DNA of 64,000 nucleotides, taken from the NCBI GenBank assembly GCA_045658005.1, contig JAZOUD010000081.1, positions 22,599 to 86,598 on the forward strand, written 5' to 3'. Under the pieces are notes generated by a model. It was not told the origin of the DNA. It made no database searches and worked only from the letters and a program-made list of their open reading frames with translations. The first letter of the stretch is position 1. The number at the start of each line of letters is the position of its first letter. Below, piece after piece: positions 53,518 through 61,313 of the stretch. The position numbers and the translations under genes are program-made. Origin of the DNA: UBA2862 sp045658005. GTDB taxonomy: Bacteria > Bacillota > Clostridia > Christensenellales > Aristaeellaceae.

Positions 53518-54996
53518 ATGGCTACGAATAATGACAATGACCGGCGCAGGCCCATGCCCCGGCGACGCAGGCGTCAGGGCGTATCTGTGCTGGCGGTGAT
53601 CGTGCTGCTGATACTGGCGCTGTTGATGGGCGCCTTCGCGGGATACTTCATCGCCCGGAAGACGGATCCCCACATCCACGCCCTGCAGGACGCCAACGAC
53701 CGCATCACCGAGCTCGAAAACACGCTGACGCTGATCGGCTATCCCGTGGGCGAGGACGTTGACCCGGCCCGATGGGCCTATGACAACACCGCCAACGACA
53801 ACGCCCTTCAGGACCTGAGCGGCGAGGGCTGGCCCGACGACGAGGACGACCTATGGAGCGACGATTCGCTGTTGGGCGCCACCCTGCCCGAGGACAGCGA
53901 CCCGGTGGTGGTGGCGGAGTTCCAGGGCGGCCAGCTGCTCTCCAGCGAGGTCATCCCCGAGTACAACGACCAGCTGACCAGCCAGATCTTTTCCGGCCAC
54001 AGCGCCGACGAGGTGGCCGAGGAGACGCTGAACCGGGTCCTGAAGAAGCTGACGGGCGACAAGCTGATTGCCCTGCGCGCTGCCGAGCTTGGCCTGACCG
54101 AGCTGAGCGAGGCGGACCTGACGCAGATCCGACAGCAGGCCACCGCCAACTACGAGGCCCAGCTGGCAGACTACGTGGCCTTCTCCGACGACCCCGGCGA
54201 GACCCGGGAGAGCGCCGCGAAGAAGCTGGAGGCGGAGGGCGTGACCCTTGAATCCGTGGTGGAATCGCTGAAGCAGAGCTGGTGGAGCCAGAAGTACTTC
54301 GAGCACATCGTGAAGGACGTCGCCGTCACCGACGACGAGATCCAAGCCTGCTATGACGCGCTGCTCGCCGCCCAGCGGGAGGAATTCACCGCCTACCCCG
54401 AGGACTTTGAATATGCCCATGCCAACGGCGAGCTCGTGGTCTTCCGCCCCGAGGGCTATCGCGCCGTTCGGGATGTCCTCATCTCCTTCAGCGCCGCGGA
54501 CGCCGATGTGGTCGCCACGCTGACCGAGCAGATCGAGCTGGGCACTGCCGACGAAAACGTCCAGGAACAGATCGACGCCATGTACGAGACCCTGAACGAA
54601 ACCGTCAAGGCGGTCCAGGACAAGCTGAACGACGGCCAGTCCTTTGAAAGCCTGATGGATGAGTACGGCTGCAGCCCCGCCCTGAGAGACGGGCAGCTTC
54701 GGGCCGAGGGCTACTTCATCACTTCGGGCAGCTTCTTTAATTCCCTGGAATTCGTCGAGGGCAGCATGATGCTGGAGCAACCCGGCCAGGTCTCCGCGCC
54801 GCTGCGCAGCCCCTACGGCCTGCATCTGGTGCAGTACATCGGCGACGTCACTCCCGGCGAGGTGGCCCTTACGGACGTCCGCGACGCCGTCGCCGCCGAG
54901 GCGCTCAAGCAGAAGCAGGAGGAATACTACGAACAGCAGCGCGACGCCCTGCTGGAGGCCGCCCAGGTGAAATACTATCCGGAGCGGTTGAGATAG
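53518..54996 (+). CDS. PrsA/SurA-like membrane-anchored peptidyl-prolyl isomerase
   Basis: 492 residues from the ATG at 53518, which has GGGAGG upstream; the longer frame lacks one. An Arg-rich N-terminus (PMPRRRRRQGVS) precedes one membrane helix (about 20-45), so the protein is anchored by a signal anchor, not a lipobox. An acidic linker leads to a SurA-N-like helical domain (about 120-280) and a parvulin/PpiC domain (about 300-450) with AVRDVLISF and SPYGLHLVQYI, though the family VxHILV histidine is replaced by Asp. It probably assists folding of exported proteins, relevant here given the very large secreted adhesin. The catalytic competence is uncertain. Confidence 0.8.
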   Translation: MATNNDNDRRRPMPRRRRRQGVSVLAVIVLLILALLMGAFAGYFIARKTDPHIHALQDANDRITELENTLTLIGYPVGEDVDPARWAYDNTANDNALQDLSGEGWPDDEDDLWSDDSLLGATLPEDSDPVVVAEFQGGQLLSSEVIPEYNDQLTSQIFSGHSADEVAEETLNRVLKKLTGDKLIALRAAELGLTELSEADLTQIRQQATANYEAQLADYVAFSDDPGETRESAAKKLEAEGVTLESVVESLKQSWWSQKYFEHIVKDVAVTDDEIQACYDALLAAQREEFTAYPEDFEYAHANGELVVFRPEGYRAVRDVLISFSAADADVVATLTEQIELGTADENVQEQIDAMYETLNETVKAVQDKLNDGQSFESLMDEYGCSPALRDGQLRAEGYFITSGSFFNSLEFVEGSMMLEQPGQVSAPLRSPYGLHLVQYIGDVTPGEVALTDVRDAVAAEALKQKQEEYYEQQRDALLEAAQVKYYPERLR

Positions 54997-55006
54997 AGGT
55001 AACCAC

Positions 55007-55058
55007 TAAAGCCTGATTGAGCGGGGTCGATGCTTCGACCCCGCTCAATCAGGCTTTA
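55007..55058. terminator. Bidirectional terminator, 24-bp perfect stem
   Basis: Arms 55007-55030 and 55035-55058 around a 4-nt loop, between the convergent PrsA-like and ruvA genes. A T-rich stretch follows on the plus side (TTATTATT); the minus side is less T-rich. Confidence 0.8.
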
Positions 55059-55064
55059 TTATTC

Positions 55065-55658
55065 CTATCCCAGGCTCTTGAGCGCCATGAAGATCAGTTC
55101 GTCGCTCTTTTCCGTCTGACCGGCGAAGCGTGAGACGGCCCTGGCGGCCTCGGAGGCGCTGTAGCCCAGGGCCACCAGCGCGGCGACGGCCTCCGCCTCG
55201 GGACCGGCGTCGGCGCGCTTGGGGGAAATGGCGGCGGCGCTGCCGGTCAACTGGCTGTCCTCCACCTTGTCCTTCAGCTCCAGCACCAGGCGCTGGGCGG
55301 TCTTCTTGCCGATGCCGGGCACGCGGGTCAGGGCATTGGCGTCCCCCGCCACCAGCGCAAGGGACAGGTCCCGCACGCTCATGCACGACAGGATCTGCAG
55401 CGCCGTGCGGCTGCCGACGCCGCTGACGCCTTTCAGGCGCTCGTACATCCGCTTTTCCTCCCGGCTGTAAAAGCCGAACAGCTCCATAGCGTCCTCGCGC
55501 ACGTTCAGCGCGCTGTACAGCTTCATCCGCTCCCCCACCGCCGGGGCCATGGACAGGGTCGCGCCGCTGACGAACAGCAGGTAGCCCACCCCGTTCACGT
55601 CCAGCACGATGGAATCCGCATTCTTCTCCGCGACTATGCCGTCAAAATGGGCAAACAA
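55065..55658 (-). CDS. ruvA: Holliday junction branch migration protein RuvA
   Basis: 197 residues, normal length. Domain I starts MFAHFDGIVAEKNADSIVLD with the GVGY turn. Domain II carries two helix-hairpin-helix motifs, LKGVSGVGSRTALQIL and LTRVPGIGKKTAQRLVLELK. Domain III ends with ALVALGYSASEAARAV, which binds RuvB. The RuvA tetramer holds four-way junctions for RuvB-driven migration. It follows ruvC on the same strand with a short gap. ruvB, usually next, is not here; a terminator and a convergent gene occupy that place. Confidence 0.97.
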   Translation of the reverse strand: MFAHFDGIVAEKNADSIVLDVNGVGYLLFVSGATLSMAPAVGERMKLYSALNVREDAMELFGFYSREEKRMYERLKGVSGVGSRTALQILSCMSVRDLSLALVAGDANALTRVPGIGKKTAQRLVLELKDKVEDSQLTGSAAAISPKRADAGPEAEAVAALVALGYSASEAARAVSRFAGQTEKSDELIFMALKSLG

Positions 55659-55707
55659 TCAAATCACTCCGTTCCGGTGGACTGCGGACAGGGAACCGGG
55701 GCGCTCT

Positions 55708-55740
55708 TCATTCCCCATTCCCCCTTCCCCATTCCTCATT
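55708..55740. repeat. Short GGAAT-rich repeat between ruvC and ruvA
   Basis: Four to five units of CATTCC(C/T) in tandem, matching the building blocks of the inverted ends at 49773-49912. It spans the stop of ruvC and the ruvC-ruvA gap. Confidence 0.5.
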
Positions 55741-56230
55741 GTATCTTGAACATCTTCTTCATGTTCATGGAATTGGCGTGGGTCAGGGCCACGGCCAGGG
55801 CATCCGCCGCGTCGTCGGGGCGGGCGATGTCCTTCATGTTCAGCAGCATCTTCACCATCTGCTGCACCTGGTGCTTGTCCGCGCCGCCGTAGCCGGTCAC
55901 GGCCTGCTTGATCTGCATGGGAGTGTATTCGTACAGGTTGTCGGTGCGCTGTACCACGGCCACCAGCGCCACGCCCCGCGCCGCGCTGACCGCCATGCCG
56001 GTGGTGATGTTCTTGGAAAAAAACAGCTCCTCAAAGGCCACGTCGTCAGGCTGGTAGATGTCCATCAGCTGGTTCATGCCCTGGAAGATGGCCCGCAGGC
56101 GCTGGGGCATGGGCTGGCCCGCCGGGGTCGTCAGCGTGCCGAACTGGATCAGCCGCCGCCGGTTGTTGTCCGCTTCGATCACCCCATAGCCAAGCGTGGC
56201 CAGGCCGGGGTCGATGCCGAGTATGATCAT
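55736..56230 (-). CDS. ruvC: Crossover junction endodeoxyribonuclease RuvC
   Basis: 164 residues, normal length. The catalytic acidic residues are in MIILGIDPGLATLGYGV (D7), FEELFFSKN (E about 68) and near the C-terminus in RPDDAADALAVALTHAN (the two Asp of the family). RuvC resolves Holliday junctions symmetrically as a dimer. First of the ruvC-ruvA pair. The start ATG lies at 56230 with AGGCAAC upstream, a modest ribosome site. Confidence 0.97.
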   Translation of the reverse strand: MIILGIDPGLATLGYGVIEADNNRRRLIQFGTLTTPAGQPMPQRLRAIFQGMNQLMDIYQPDDVAFEELFFSKNITTGMAVSAARGVALVAVVQRTDNLYEYTPMQIKQAVTGYGGADKHQVQQMVKMLLNMKDIARPDDAADALAVALTHANSMNMKKMFKIQ

Positions 56231-56280
56231 GTTGCCTCCAAATGCTTGTCAATTCGGCATTCATATTACCACAAAGCCTC

Positions 56281-56331
56281 CAAAAAAGCAAATGGCAGCA
56301 TCGGCAACAGCCCGCCGAACTGCCATTTGCT
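56281..56331 (-). terminator. Rho-independent terminator of the Ig-like protein gene
   Basis: Arms 56287-56298 and 56320-56331 pair over 12 bp, with an inner CGGC/GCCG stem; on the minus strand six T follow. It begins 12 bp after the stop codon of the gene at 56343-57215. Confidence 0.88.
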
Positions 56332-56342
56332 TCAAAACGCAA

Positions 56343-57215
56343 TCACTTCACGGTGACCTTCACCACCGCCAGAGGCGTTTCGCTGGGATTGTTGCCCTTG
56401 GTGATCCAGAGTTTGCCCTTGCCCTTGTTTTCACCCTTAATGTAGATGGGCCAGCCGGTGCCGTTCCATTCGCCCCAGCTGTAGGAGAATACCTGATCCT
56501 TGACATCATACCACTCATACCAGAGATGGGGAACGCCGCCGTAGGGCCAGGTCAGGTTGACCGTGGCGGTGTTGCCCACGTTCAGCGTCACCGAGGTCTT
56601 GTCCACGATCGGATCGGTGGGCTCCTCCTGCTGGTGCACGGTCACCTTGATTTTCACCGTATCGCTGGTCTTGGAATTCTTCACCACCAGCGTCTGGGTG
56701 CCGGGGCGCAGGGTCTTGATGGTGAGGGTGCACTTGCCTGCCGGGCCGATCTTGCCCAGGGTGCAGTTCAGTATGCTGGAATCGTACTTCTTCAGGGACA
56801 GCTTGCCGTTCAGCTTGTAGGTCAGCGTGACGTACTTCGTCGCGCCGACGTCCAGATTGAGCTTCAGGGCATCGGCCTTCAGGGGCGATTTCACCGTGAC
56901 CTTGCAATTCAGCTTCCTGCCGCCCACCTTGGCGGTGATCGTGGCGCTGCCGACCTTCTTCGCGGTCACCAGGCCCTTCTGGCTGACCTTCGCCACCTTG
57001 TTGTCAGAGCTGGACCACCTGACGGTCTTCGTCGTTCCGGTGACCTTCAGCTGAAGCGTCTTTCCATTGTAGATCGTGGCCTTCGTCTTGTTGATCGCCG
57101 ACGCAGCCTGGGCCGTAAACGGGTTGTTCATCCCCACGGGCATCATCGCCGGCACGGCCAGGCAGGCCACCAGTGCCAGACACAGCGCCACCAACAGCTT
57201 GATCGCAGTCTTCAT
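56343..57215 (-). CDS. Secreted protein with bacterial Ig-like (Big_2) domains
   Basis: 290 residues from the ATG at 57215, with GGAGG upstream; the longer frame to 57329 runs through the promoter. Signal peptide MKTAIKLLVALCLALVACLA with a likely AQA cleavage. A Big_2-type domain follows (about 40-120: KTKATIYNGKTLQLKVTGTT, WSSSDNKVAKVSQKGLVTAK and GSATITAKVGG). A second beta-rich repeat (about 120-205) and a C-terminal domain (KTSVTLNVGNTATVNLTW) follow. These are surface or secreted adhesive modules. There is no LPXTG motif. Strong consensus promoter and terminator make it a single-gene unit. Ligand unknown. Confidence 0.85.
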   Translation of the reverse strand: MKTAIKLLVALCLALVACLAVPAMMPVGMNNPFTAQAASAINKTKATIYNGKTLQLKVTGTTKTVRWSSSDNKVAKVSQKGLVTAKKVGSATITAKVGGRKLNCKVTVKSPLKADALKLNLDVGATKYVTLTYKLNGKLSLKKYDSSILNCTLGKIGPAGKCTLTIKTLRPGTQTLVVKNSKTSDTVKIKVTVHQQEEPTDPIVDKTSVTLNVGNTATVNLTWPYGGVPHLWYEWYDVKDQVFSYSWGEWNGTGWPIYIKGENKGKGKLWITKGNNPSETPLAVVKVTVK

Positions 57216-57252
57216 ATCTCGTCCGCCTCCAATTACATTTTTTCCCTTATGT

Positions 57253-57281
57253 ATTATATCATAGATTGCAGGGCTCGTCAA
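57253..57281 (-). promoter_or_regulatory. Promoter of the Ig-like protein gene
   Basis: TTGACG (57281-57276), a 17-bp spacer and TATAAT (57258-57253) on the minus strand; 38 bp before the ATG at 57215. It is back to back with the plus-strand promoter at 57295. Confidence 0.85.
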
Positions 57282-57294
57282 TGGACATCGCATA

Positions 57295-57323
57295 TTGACA
57301 GTGCCTATGCGCCGTGTTAATAT
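57295..57323 (+). promoter_or_regulatory. Promoter of the cysteine-rich protein gene
   Basis: Consensus TTGACA (57295-57300), a 17-bp spacer and TAATAT (57318-57323). It shows that the longer open frame starting at 57314 cannot be the translation start. Confidence 0.85.
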
Positions 57324-57361
57324 GGACACGTTGCAATAAGAAGCATACTGGAGGCTTGCCT

Positions 57362-57847
57362 ATGCGCCAGGAGGTTTTGCTGCGTGCCTACGACATCATC
57401 GGAGATCGCACGCCCATGCTCCGCGACTGCGGAACGCTGTGCCAGGCTGCCTGCTGCCAGCCGGACGCGGACGGGCAGGGCGGCGTGCACCTGTTCCCCG
57501 GCGAGGCGGCGCTGCTGTCGGACTGCGACTGGGGCCGGATCGTGCCCGACGCCTTTGCGCCGATGCTGGTCTGCGAGATCATGTGCCAGCGCAACGCGCG
57601 GCCCCTGGGCTGTCGAATATTCCCGCTGACCCCGGTGCGGGGGAAGAACGGCCGGTGGACCGTGCGGATGGACGCCCGGGCACGGGCCATGTGCCCGCTG
57701 GCCGCCCACGGACTTTCGGGGCTGGACCCCGCCTTTCCCCGGGCGGTCCGGGACGCGCTGCGCATCGTCGCCGAGGACCCGGAGGGCGATGCCTTCCTGG
57801 AAAAATGGGCCGCGCTGGAGGCTCAATATCGCCAGCCGCTGTGGTAG
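57362..57847 (+). CDS. YkgJ-like cysteine-cluster protein
   Basis: 161 residues from the ATG at 57362, preceded by GGAGG at normal spacing. Cysteines are concentrated as DCGTLCQAACC near residue 25, then CEIMCQRNARPLGCRIFPLTP near residue 75-95, and CPLAA further on. The pattern recalls the YkgJ/zinc-or-iron-chelating cysteine-cluster family, whose function is not established. A LFPGEAALL segment between the clusters is also typical. No signal peptide. It probably coordinates a metal or Fe-S cluster; nothing more specific can be said. Monocistronic, with its own promoter. Confidence 0.7.
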   Translation: MRQEVLLRAYDIIGDRTPMLRDCGTLCQAACCQPDADGQGGVHLFPGEAALLSDCDWGRIVPDAFAPMLVCEIMCQRNARPLGCRIFPLTPVRGKNGRWTVRMDARARAMCPLAAHGLSGLDPAFPRAVRDALRIVAEDPEGDAFLEKWAALEAQYRQPLW

Positions 57848-57904
57848 CGGCAGGCTCTCCCATTAAAATATAGTTTCCCTATGGCAATTCAAAGCCGGAT
57901 GTGC

Positions 57905-57910
57905 TATAAT
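57905..57910 (+). promoter_or_regulatory. Extended -10 promoter element for the aminopeptidase-efp unit
   Basis: TATAAT preceded by TGTGC, with only a weak TGGCAA at the -35 distance, about 33 bp before the GTG at 57943. Confidence 0.5.
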
Positions 57911-57942
57911 GGCAATGTGTTTCTATCCTTCACTATGGGAGC

Positions 57943-59007
57943 GTGAGCGGTTTGAACCATCTCGAGGCGTTTTTAAAAGCCATGCAGGCGGACGCGGCGC
58001 TGGTGCATCGCCCGGAGAACCTGCGCTGGCTGGCCGGGTATACCGGCGAAGGATGCCTGTACATCTCGGCGAAGCGGCGCGTGATCCTTACGGACTTCAG
58101 GTATGTTGAACAGGTCCACATCCAATGCCCGGACTGGACGCTGGAGCAGGTCAACGCCGAGGTCACCTATCCGGCGCTGGCGGCAGAGCTGGCCCGTGAG
58201 GAGGGCGTGAAGCGGGTGCTGGTCGAGACCGACCACCTGACCTACGACGACTATCAGGGGTTCGCCAGGGCCCTGGAGGGCGTGACCCTCCTGAGCATGG
58301 GCGGCATTCCGGAGAAGCTGCGCCAGGTCAAGGACGCGGCGGAGCTGGACTGCATCCGGCGCGCGGCAGCGATCGCCAGCGACGCCTTCGTAAACCTGCT
58401 GCCCCGCATCCATGCGGGCATGACGGAGCGCCAGATCGGGCGCATGCTGGAATATGAGATGCTGGAGCTGGGCAGCGAGGGCGTGGCCTTCGAGACCATC
58501 GCCGCCTCCGGCCCCAACGGCGCCCTTCCCCACGCCCGTCCCTCCGACCGGGCAGTGGAAAACGGCGAGCTTCTGACGCTGGATTTCGGCGCGACGGTCA
58601 ACGGCTACCGCTCGGACATGACCCGCACGGTGGGCTTCGGCAGGATCTCCGGCGAACTGCGCGACATCTATGAGACCGTCCGCACAGCCCAGCAGCTGGG
58701 GCTCGAAGCCCTGGCCGTGGGCAAGCCCTGCAAGGAGATCGACCGCGTCGCCCGCGAATGCATCGACGCCCGCTACCCCGGCGCCTTTGGGCACAGCCTG
58801 GGCCACGGCGTGGGCCTGTTCATCCACGAGCAGCCCCGGCTCAGCGCCACCAGCACGGACGTTCTGGTCGCCGGAAACGTGGTGACGGTGGAACCCGGCG
58901 TATACATCCCCGGCCTCGGCGGCTGCCGGATCGAGGATACGGTGATCATGACCGAAGACGGCTACATCAACACCATCGCCGCCCCGAAGGAACTGATCGA
59001 GCTGTAG
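57943..59007 (+). CDS. M24 Xaa-Pro aminopeptidase
   Basis: 354 residues starting with GTG at 57943; a TTG at 57952 is better spaced from the GGGAG ribosome site and may be the real start. Cytoplasmic metallopeptidase releasing N-terminal residues before proline. Creatinase-like N-terminal domain (about 1-125), then the pita-bread catalytic domain with metal ligands in LLTLDFGATVNGYRSDMTRT (two Asp), GHSLGHGVGLFIHE (His), VVTVEPGVYIPG (Glu) and GGCRIEDTVI (Glu). Length typical of the short YqhT-type enzymes. The gene precedes efp, an order conserved in Firmicutes. Confidence 0.95.
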   Translation: MSGLNHLEAFLKAMQADAALVHRPENLRWLAGYTGEGCLYISAKRRVILTDFRYVEQVHIQCPDWTLEQVNAEVTYPALAAELAREEGVKRVLVETDHLTYDDYQGFARALEGVTLLSMGGIPEKLRQVKDAAELDCIRRAAAIASDAFVNLLPRIHAGMTERQIGRMLEYEMLELGSEGVAFETIAASGPNGALPHARPSDRAVENGELLTLDFGATVNGYRSDMTRTVGFGRISGELRDIYETVRTAQQLGLEALAVGKPCKEIDRVARECIDARYPGAFGHSLGHGVGLFIHEQPRLSATSTDVLVAGNVVTVEPGVYIPGLGGCRIEDTVIMTEDGYINTIAAPKELIEL

Positions 59008-59054
59008 TCCTGGCCTGTTTACAACGACTATTTTATTGAGGAGGCACAATCCCC

Positions 59055-59615
59055 ATGATCAACGCAAGCGATTTCAGAAACGGCGTCACCTTTGAGATGG
59101 ACAACGGCGTTTGGACCATCGTGTCCTTCCTGCACGTGAAGCCCGGCAAAGGCGCGGCCTTCGTGCGCACGAAGCTGAAGAACGTCGTCACCGGCGCCGT
59201 CATCGAGCGCACCTTTAACCCCACTGAAAAATTCCCCAAGGCCTATATCGAGACCAAGGAGATGCAGTATACCTACAACGACGGCGATTTCTACCACTTC
59301 ATGGACTTGGAGACCTTCGACGACCTGGCCCTGACCCACGAGCAGGTCGAGGACGCCATTCCCTTCGTGAAGGAAAACACCAATGTGACCGTGCGCTTCT
59401 TCAAGGGCGCGCCCTTCAGCGTGCAGCCGCCGAACTTCGTGGAGCTGCAGGTCACCAACACCGAGCCCGGCTTCAAGGGCGACACCGCCGCCAACACCAC
59501 CAAGCCCGCCACCTTCGAGACCGGCCTGGTGCTGCAGGTGCCGCTGTTCATCGAGAACGGCGAGGTGCTGAAGATCGACACCCGCGACGGTGGCGAATAC
59601 CTGGGCCGCGCCTGA
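59055..59615 (+). CDS. efp: Translation elongation factor P
   Basis: 186 residues, normal length. Three beta-barrel domains; the domain I loop HVKPGKGAAFVRTKLKN carries the conserved Lys at about residue 32 that is modified in many bacteria. Domain II has GDFYHFMDLETFDD and domain III ends LKIDTRDGGEYLGRA, typical of EF-P. It rescues ribosomes stalled at polyproline. That is noteworthy here because the giant adhesin contains a long proline-rich stalk, although its prolines are separated by other residues. ATG follows GAGGAGG. Confidence 0.98.
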   Translation: MINASDFRNGVTFEMDNGVWTIVSFLHVKPGKGAAFVRTKLKNVVTGAVIERTFNPTEKFPKAYIETKEMQYTYNDGDFYHFMDLETFDDLALTHEQVEDAIPFVKENTNVTVRFFKGAPFSVQPPNFVELQVTNTEPGFKGDTAANTTKPATFETGLVLQVPLFIENGEVLKIDTRDGGEYLGRA

Positions 59616-59640
59616 TCGGCGGGATACATTGGAAAGAGCG

Positions 59641-59690
59641 ATCAGGCCGATGAAACAGACTTCATCGGCCTGATTGTATCGCTTTGAATA
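59641..59690 (+). terminator. Terminator after efp
   Basis: Arms 59641-59654 and 59661-59674 pair perfectly over 14 bp with a 6-nt loop; an outer GCG/CGC extension and T-rich run follow. It lies 25 bp after the efp stop. Confidence 0.7.
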
Positions 59691-59737
59691 AAACCACTTC
59701 CCCGCACAATACTATTTCGATGAACGGAGGTGCAGTT

Positions 59738-60259
59738 ATGGAAAATCTCGGCAAGAAGGTTGGATTCCTGAAGGGCCTGATGGAGGGCATGTCGTTTGAC
59801 ACCGACAGCGCCAACGGCAAGCTGATGGCGGGTATCGTCGGCCTGCTGGGTGATCTTTCAGATCGCGTGGAGGCCATTGACGAGCTCCTGGAGGACCTGA
59901 ACGACTATGTGGAGAGCATCGACGAGGACCTGACCGAGCTGGAGGGTGCCCGCGATGACGACATGGACGGCCTGTTCGACGGCGAGGACGATGACGACGA
60001 CTTCGACGACATGATGTTCAACAGCAGCGAGGACAAGCTGCACCTGTTGCGCCCCGCCCAGAGCGAGGCGCCGGAGACGAAGTCAGAGGAGGATTCGCTG
60101 GCGGGCAACCTCTGCCCCGAGTGCCACGCCATGTTCGTCACCTCTCTGAACGACCCCGAGGGCTCGGAGTACATCTGCCCCAACTGCAAAAAGCAGATCA
60201 AGCCCGTGCCCCTGAGCCCGGAAAACGCGGTGATCGCCAAGCCGGTGGAGAAGGAATAG
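59738..60259 (+). CDS. CD1247-family protein with C-terminal zinc ribbon
   Basis: 173 residues from the ATG at 59738 (CGGAGG upstream); a longer frame from 59684 overlaps the terminator. The N-terminal part MENLGKKVGFLKGLMEGMSF with a helical region containing DRVEAIDELLEDLNDYVESI matches a family conserved in Clostridia, usually next to efp. A strongly acidic linker (Asp/Glu runs, about 85-115) leads to a zinc-ribbon tail with CPECHAMFV and CPNCKKQI. No function is established; the coiled-coil and zinc ribbon suggest a protein- or RNA-binding adaptor. Confidence 0.88.
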   Translation: MENLGKKVGFLKGLMEGMSFDTDSANGKLMAGIVGLLGDLSDRVEAIDELLEDLNDYVESIDEDLTELEGARDDDMDGLFDGEDDDDDFDDMMFNSSEDKLHLLRPAQSEAPETKSEEDSLAGNLCPECHAMFVTSLNDPEGSEYICPNCKKQIKPVPLSPENAVIAKPVEKE

Positions 60260-60321
60260 CGTCAATCGGCGCATAAAAAAGGGAGCGGCAATGCCGCTCC
60301 TTTTTTATGCGCCGATTGACG
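60260..60321. terminator. Bidirectional terminator, about 30-bp stem
   Basis: Arms about 60260-60290 and 60292-60321 pair with one bulged G. Internal A6/T6 tracts give T-runs in both directions around a core GGAGCGGCA stem. It separates the convergent CD1247-family and sugar-binding-protein genes. Confidence 0.88.
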
Positions 60322-60322
60322 A

Positions 60323-61264
60323 TCAGCCGCCGTACTTGGCCAGCACTTCAGCCGCGTTCTCGGGGGTGACGACCTCGGTGCCGAGGGTCACGTTCTTCTC
60401 CAGCTCCTCGCCTTCCACGAGCAGCTTGTAGGCGCTCTGGATGGCCTCGGCGCCGCCGGTGGGATACACCATGGTCAGGCTCAGGCGGCCGTCCATGACG
60501 GAACGGATGCCACCGTCGGGGGTGGGCAGGCCGTCGACGCCGATGAACTTCATGTCCTTTTCACGGCCGGCGTTGGTGGCGGCGATGTAGGCGCCCTCGG
60601 CCATGGGATCGTTCAGCGCGAAGAACAGGTCGATCTCGTCGTTGGTCTGCAGCATTTCCTCAGCCACGGTGATGGCCTTCTCACGCAGCCAGTCAGCGTT
60701 GTTGTGGGCGATGATCTCCAACTTGGGGTTCTTGGCGATACCCTCGCGGAAGCCCTGATCGCGCTCGATGCCGCCGGAGGTGCCGGCCAGGCCTTCGATC
60801 TCGCAGATCTTGCCGCCGTCGGGCAGCAGCACGTCCGCAACGTATTCGCCGCAGACCTTGCCGATGTACACGTTGTCAGCGCCGATGAACTGGGTGTAGG
60901 TGTCGCCGTCGATCTTGCGGTCCAGCAGGATGACCGGGATGCCGGACTCATAGGCGCGCTTGATGACGTCGGTCAGCGGGGTGGCCTCGTTGGGGGAGGT
61001 GATGATCAGGTCCACGCCCATCTGCATGAAGTTCTCGATGTCCGCGATCTGCTTGGAGTTGTCCTGGGCAGCGTCGGAATAGATGACCTCGAACATGGGA
61101 TACTTGGCGGCTTCGGCAGCGATCTGGTCGTTCATGGCGACGCGCCAGGGCTCGCCCAGGTTGCACTGAGCCATGCCGATGGTGTACTTCTTCTCTTCTT
61201 CGGCCAGCGCGAAAGCGCCGAAGGCCAGGATGAGGACGAGTACGAGAGCCAATACTTTCTTCAT
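60323..61264 (-). CDS. Sugar ABC importer substrate-binding protein (RbsB-like)
   Basis: 313 residues of the periplasmic-binding-protein-4 fold (RbsB/LacI-like). Signal peptide MKKVLALVLVLILAFGAFALA ends in ALA-EEE, a signal peptidase I site with no lipobox Cys, unlike most Gram-positive binding proteins. The ligand domain has TIGMAQCNLGEPWRVAMNDQ, VDLIITSPNEATPL, GIPVILLDRKIDG and FIGADNVYIG. Substrate is probably a monosaccharide (ribose, galactose, xylose or an amino sugar); the specific one cannot be read. It is last in the three-gene importer operon, after a short hairpin (61287-61304). Confidence 0.9.
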   Translation of the reverse strand: MKKVLALVLVLILAFGAFALAEEEKKYTIGMAQCNLGEPWRVAMNDQIAAEAAKYPMFEVIYSDAAQDNSKQIADIENFMQMGVDLIITSPNEATPLTDVIKRAYESGIPVILLDRKIDGDTYTQFIGADNVYIGKVCGEYVADVLLPDGGKICEIEGLAGTSGGIERDQGFREGIAKNPKLEIIAHNNADWLREKAITVAEEMLQTNDEIDLFFALNDPMAEGAYIAATNAGREKDMKFIGVDGLPTPDGGIRSVMDGRLSLTMVYPTGGAEAIQSAYKLLVEGEELEKNVTLGTEVVTPENAAEVLAKYGG

Positions 61265-61286
61265 GGGGATTTCCTCCTTCTATTTT

Positions 61287-61304
61287 TTAAGCCTTGCGGC
61301 TTAA
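61287..61304 (-). promoter_or_regulatory. Intercistronic hairpin before the binding-protein gene
   Basis: TTAAGCC and GGCTTAA pair around a GCAA tetraloop, 23 bp upstream of the binding-protein start. No strong T-run; it may protect or process the mRNA so that the binding protein is made in excess over the permease. Confidence 0.5.
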
Positions 61305-61313
61305 ATTCCATTA

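Noticed and set aside
57314..57361. Longer N-terminus for the cysteine-cluster protein
   Set aside because: The start would lie inside a consensus promoter (-10 at 57318-57323).
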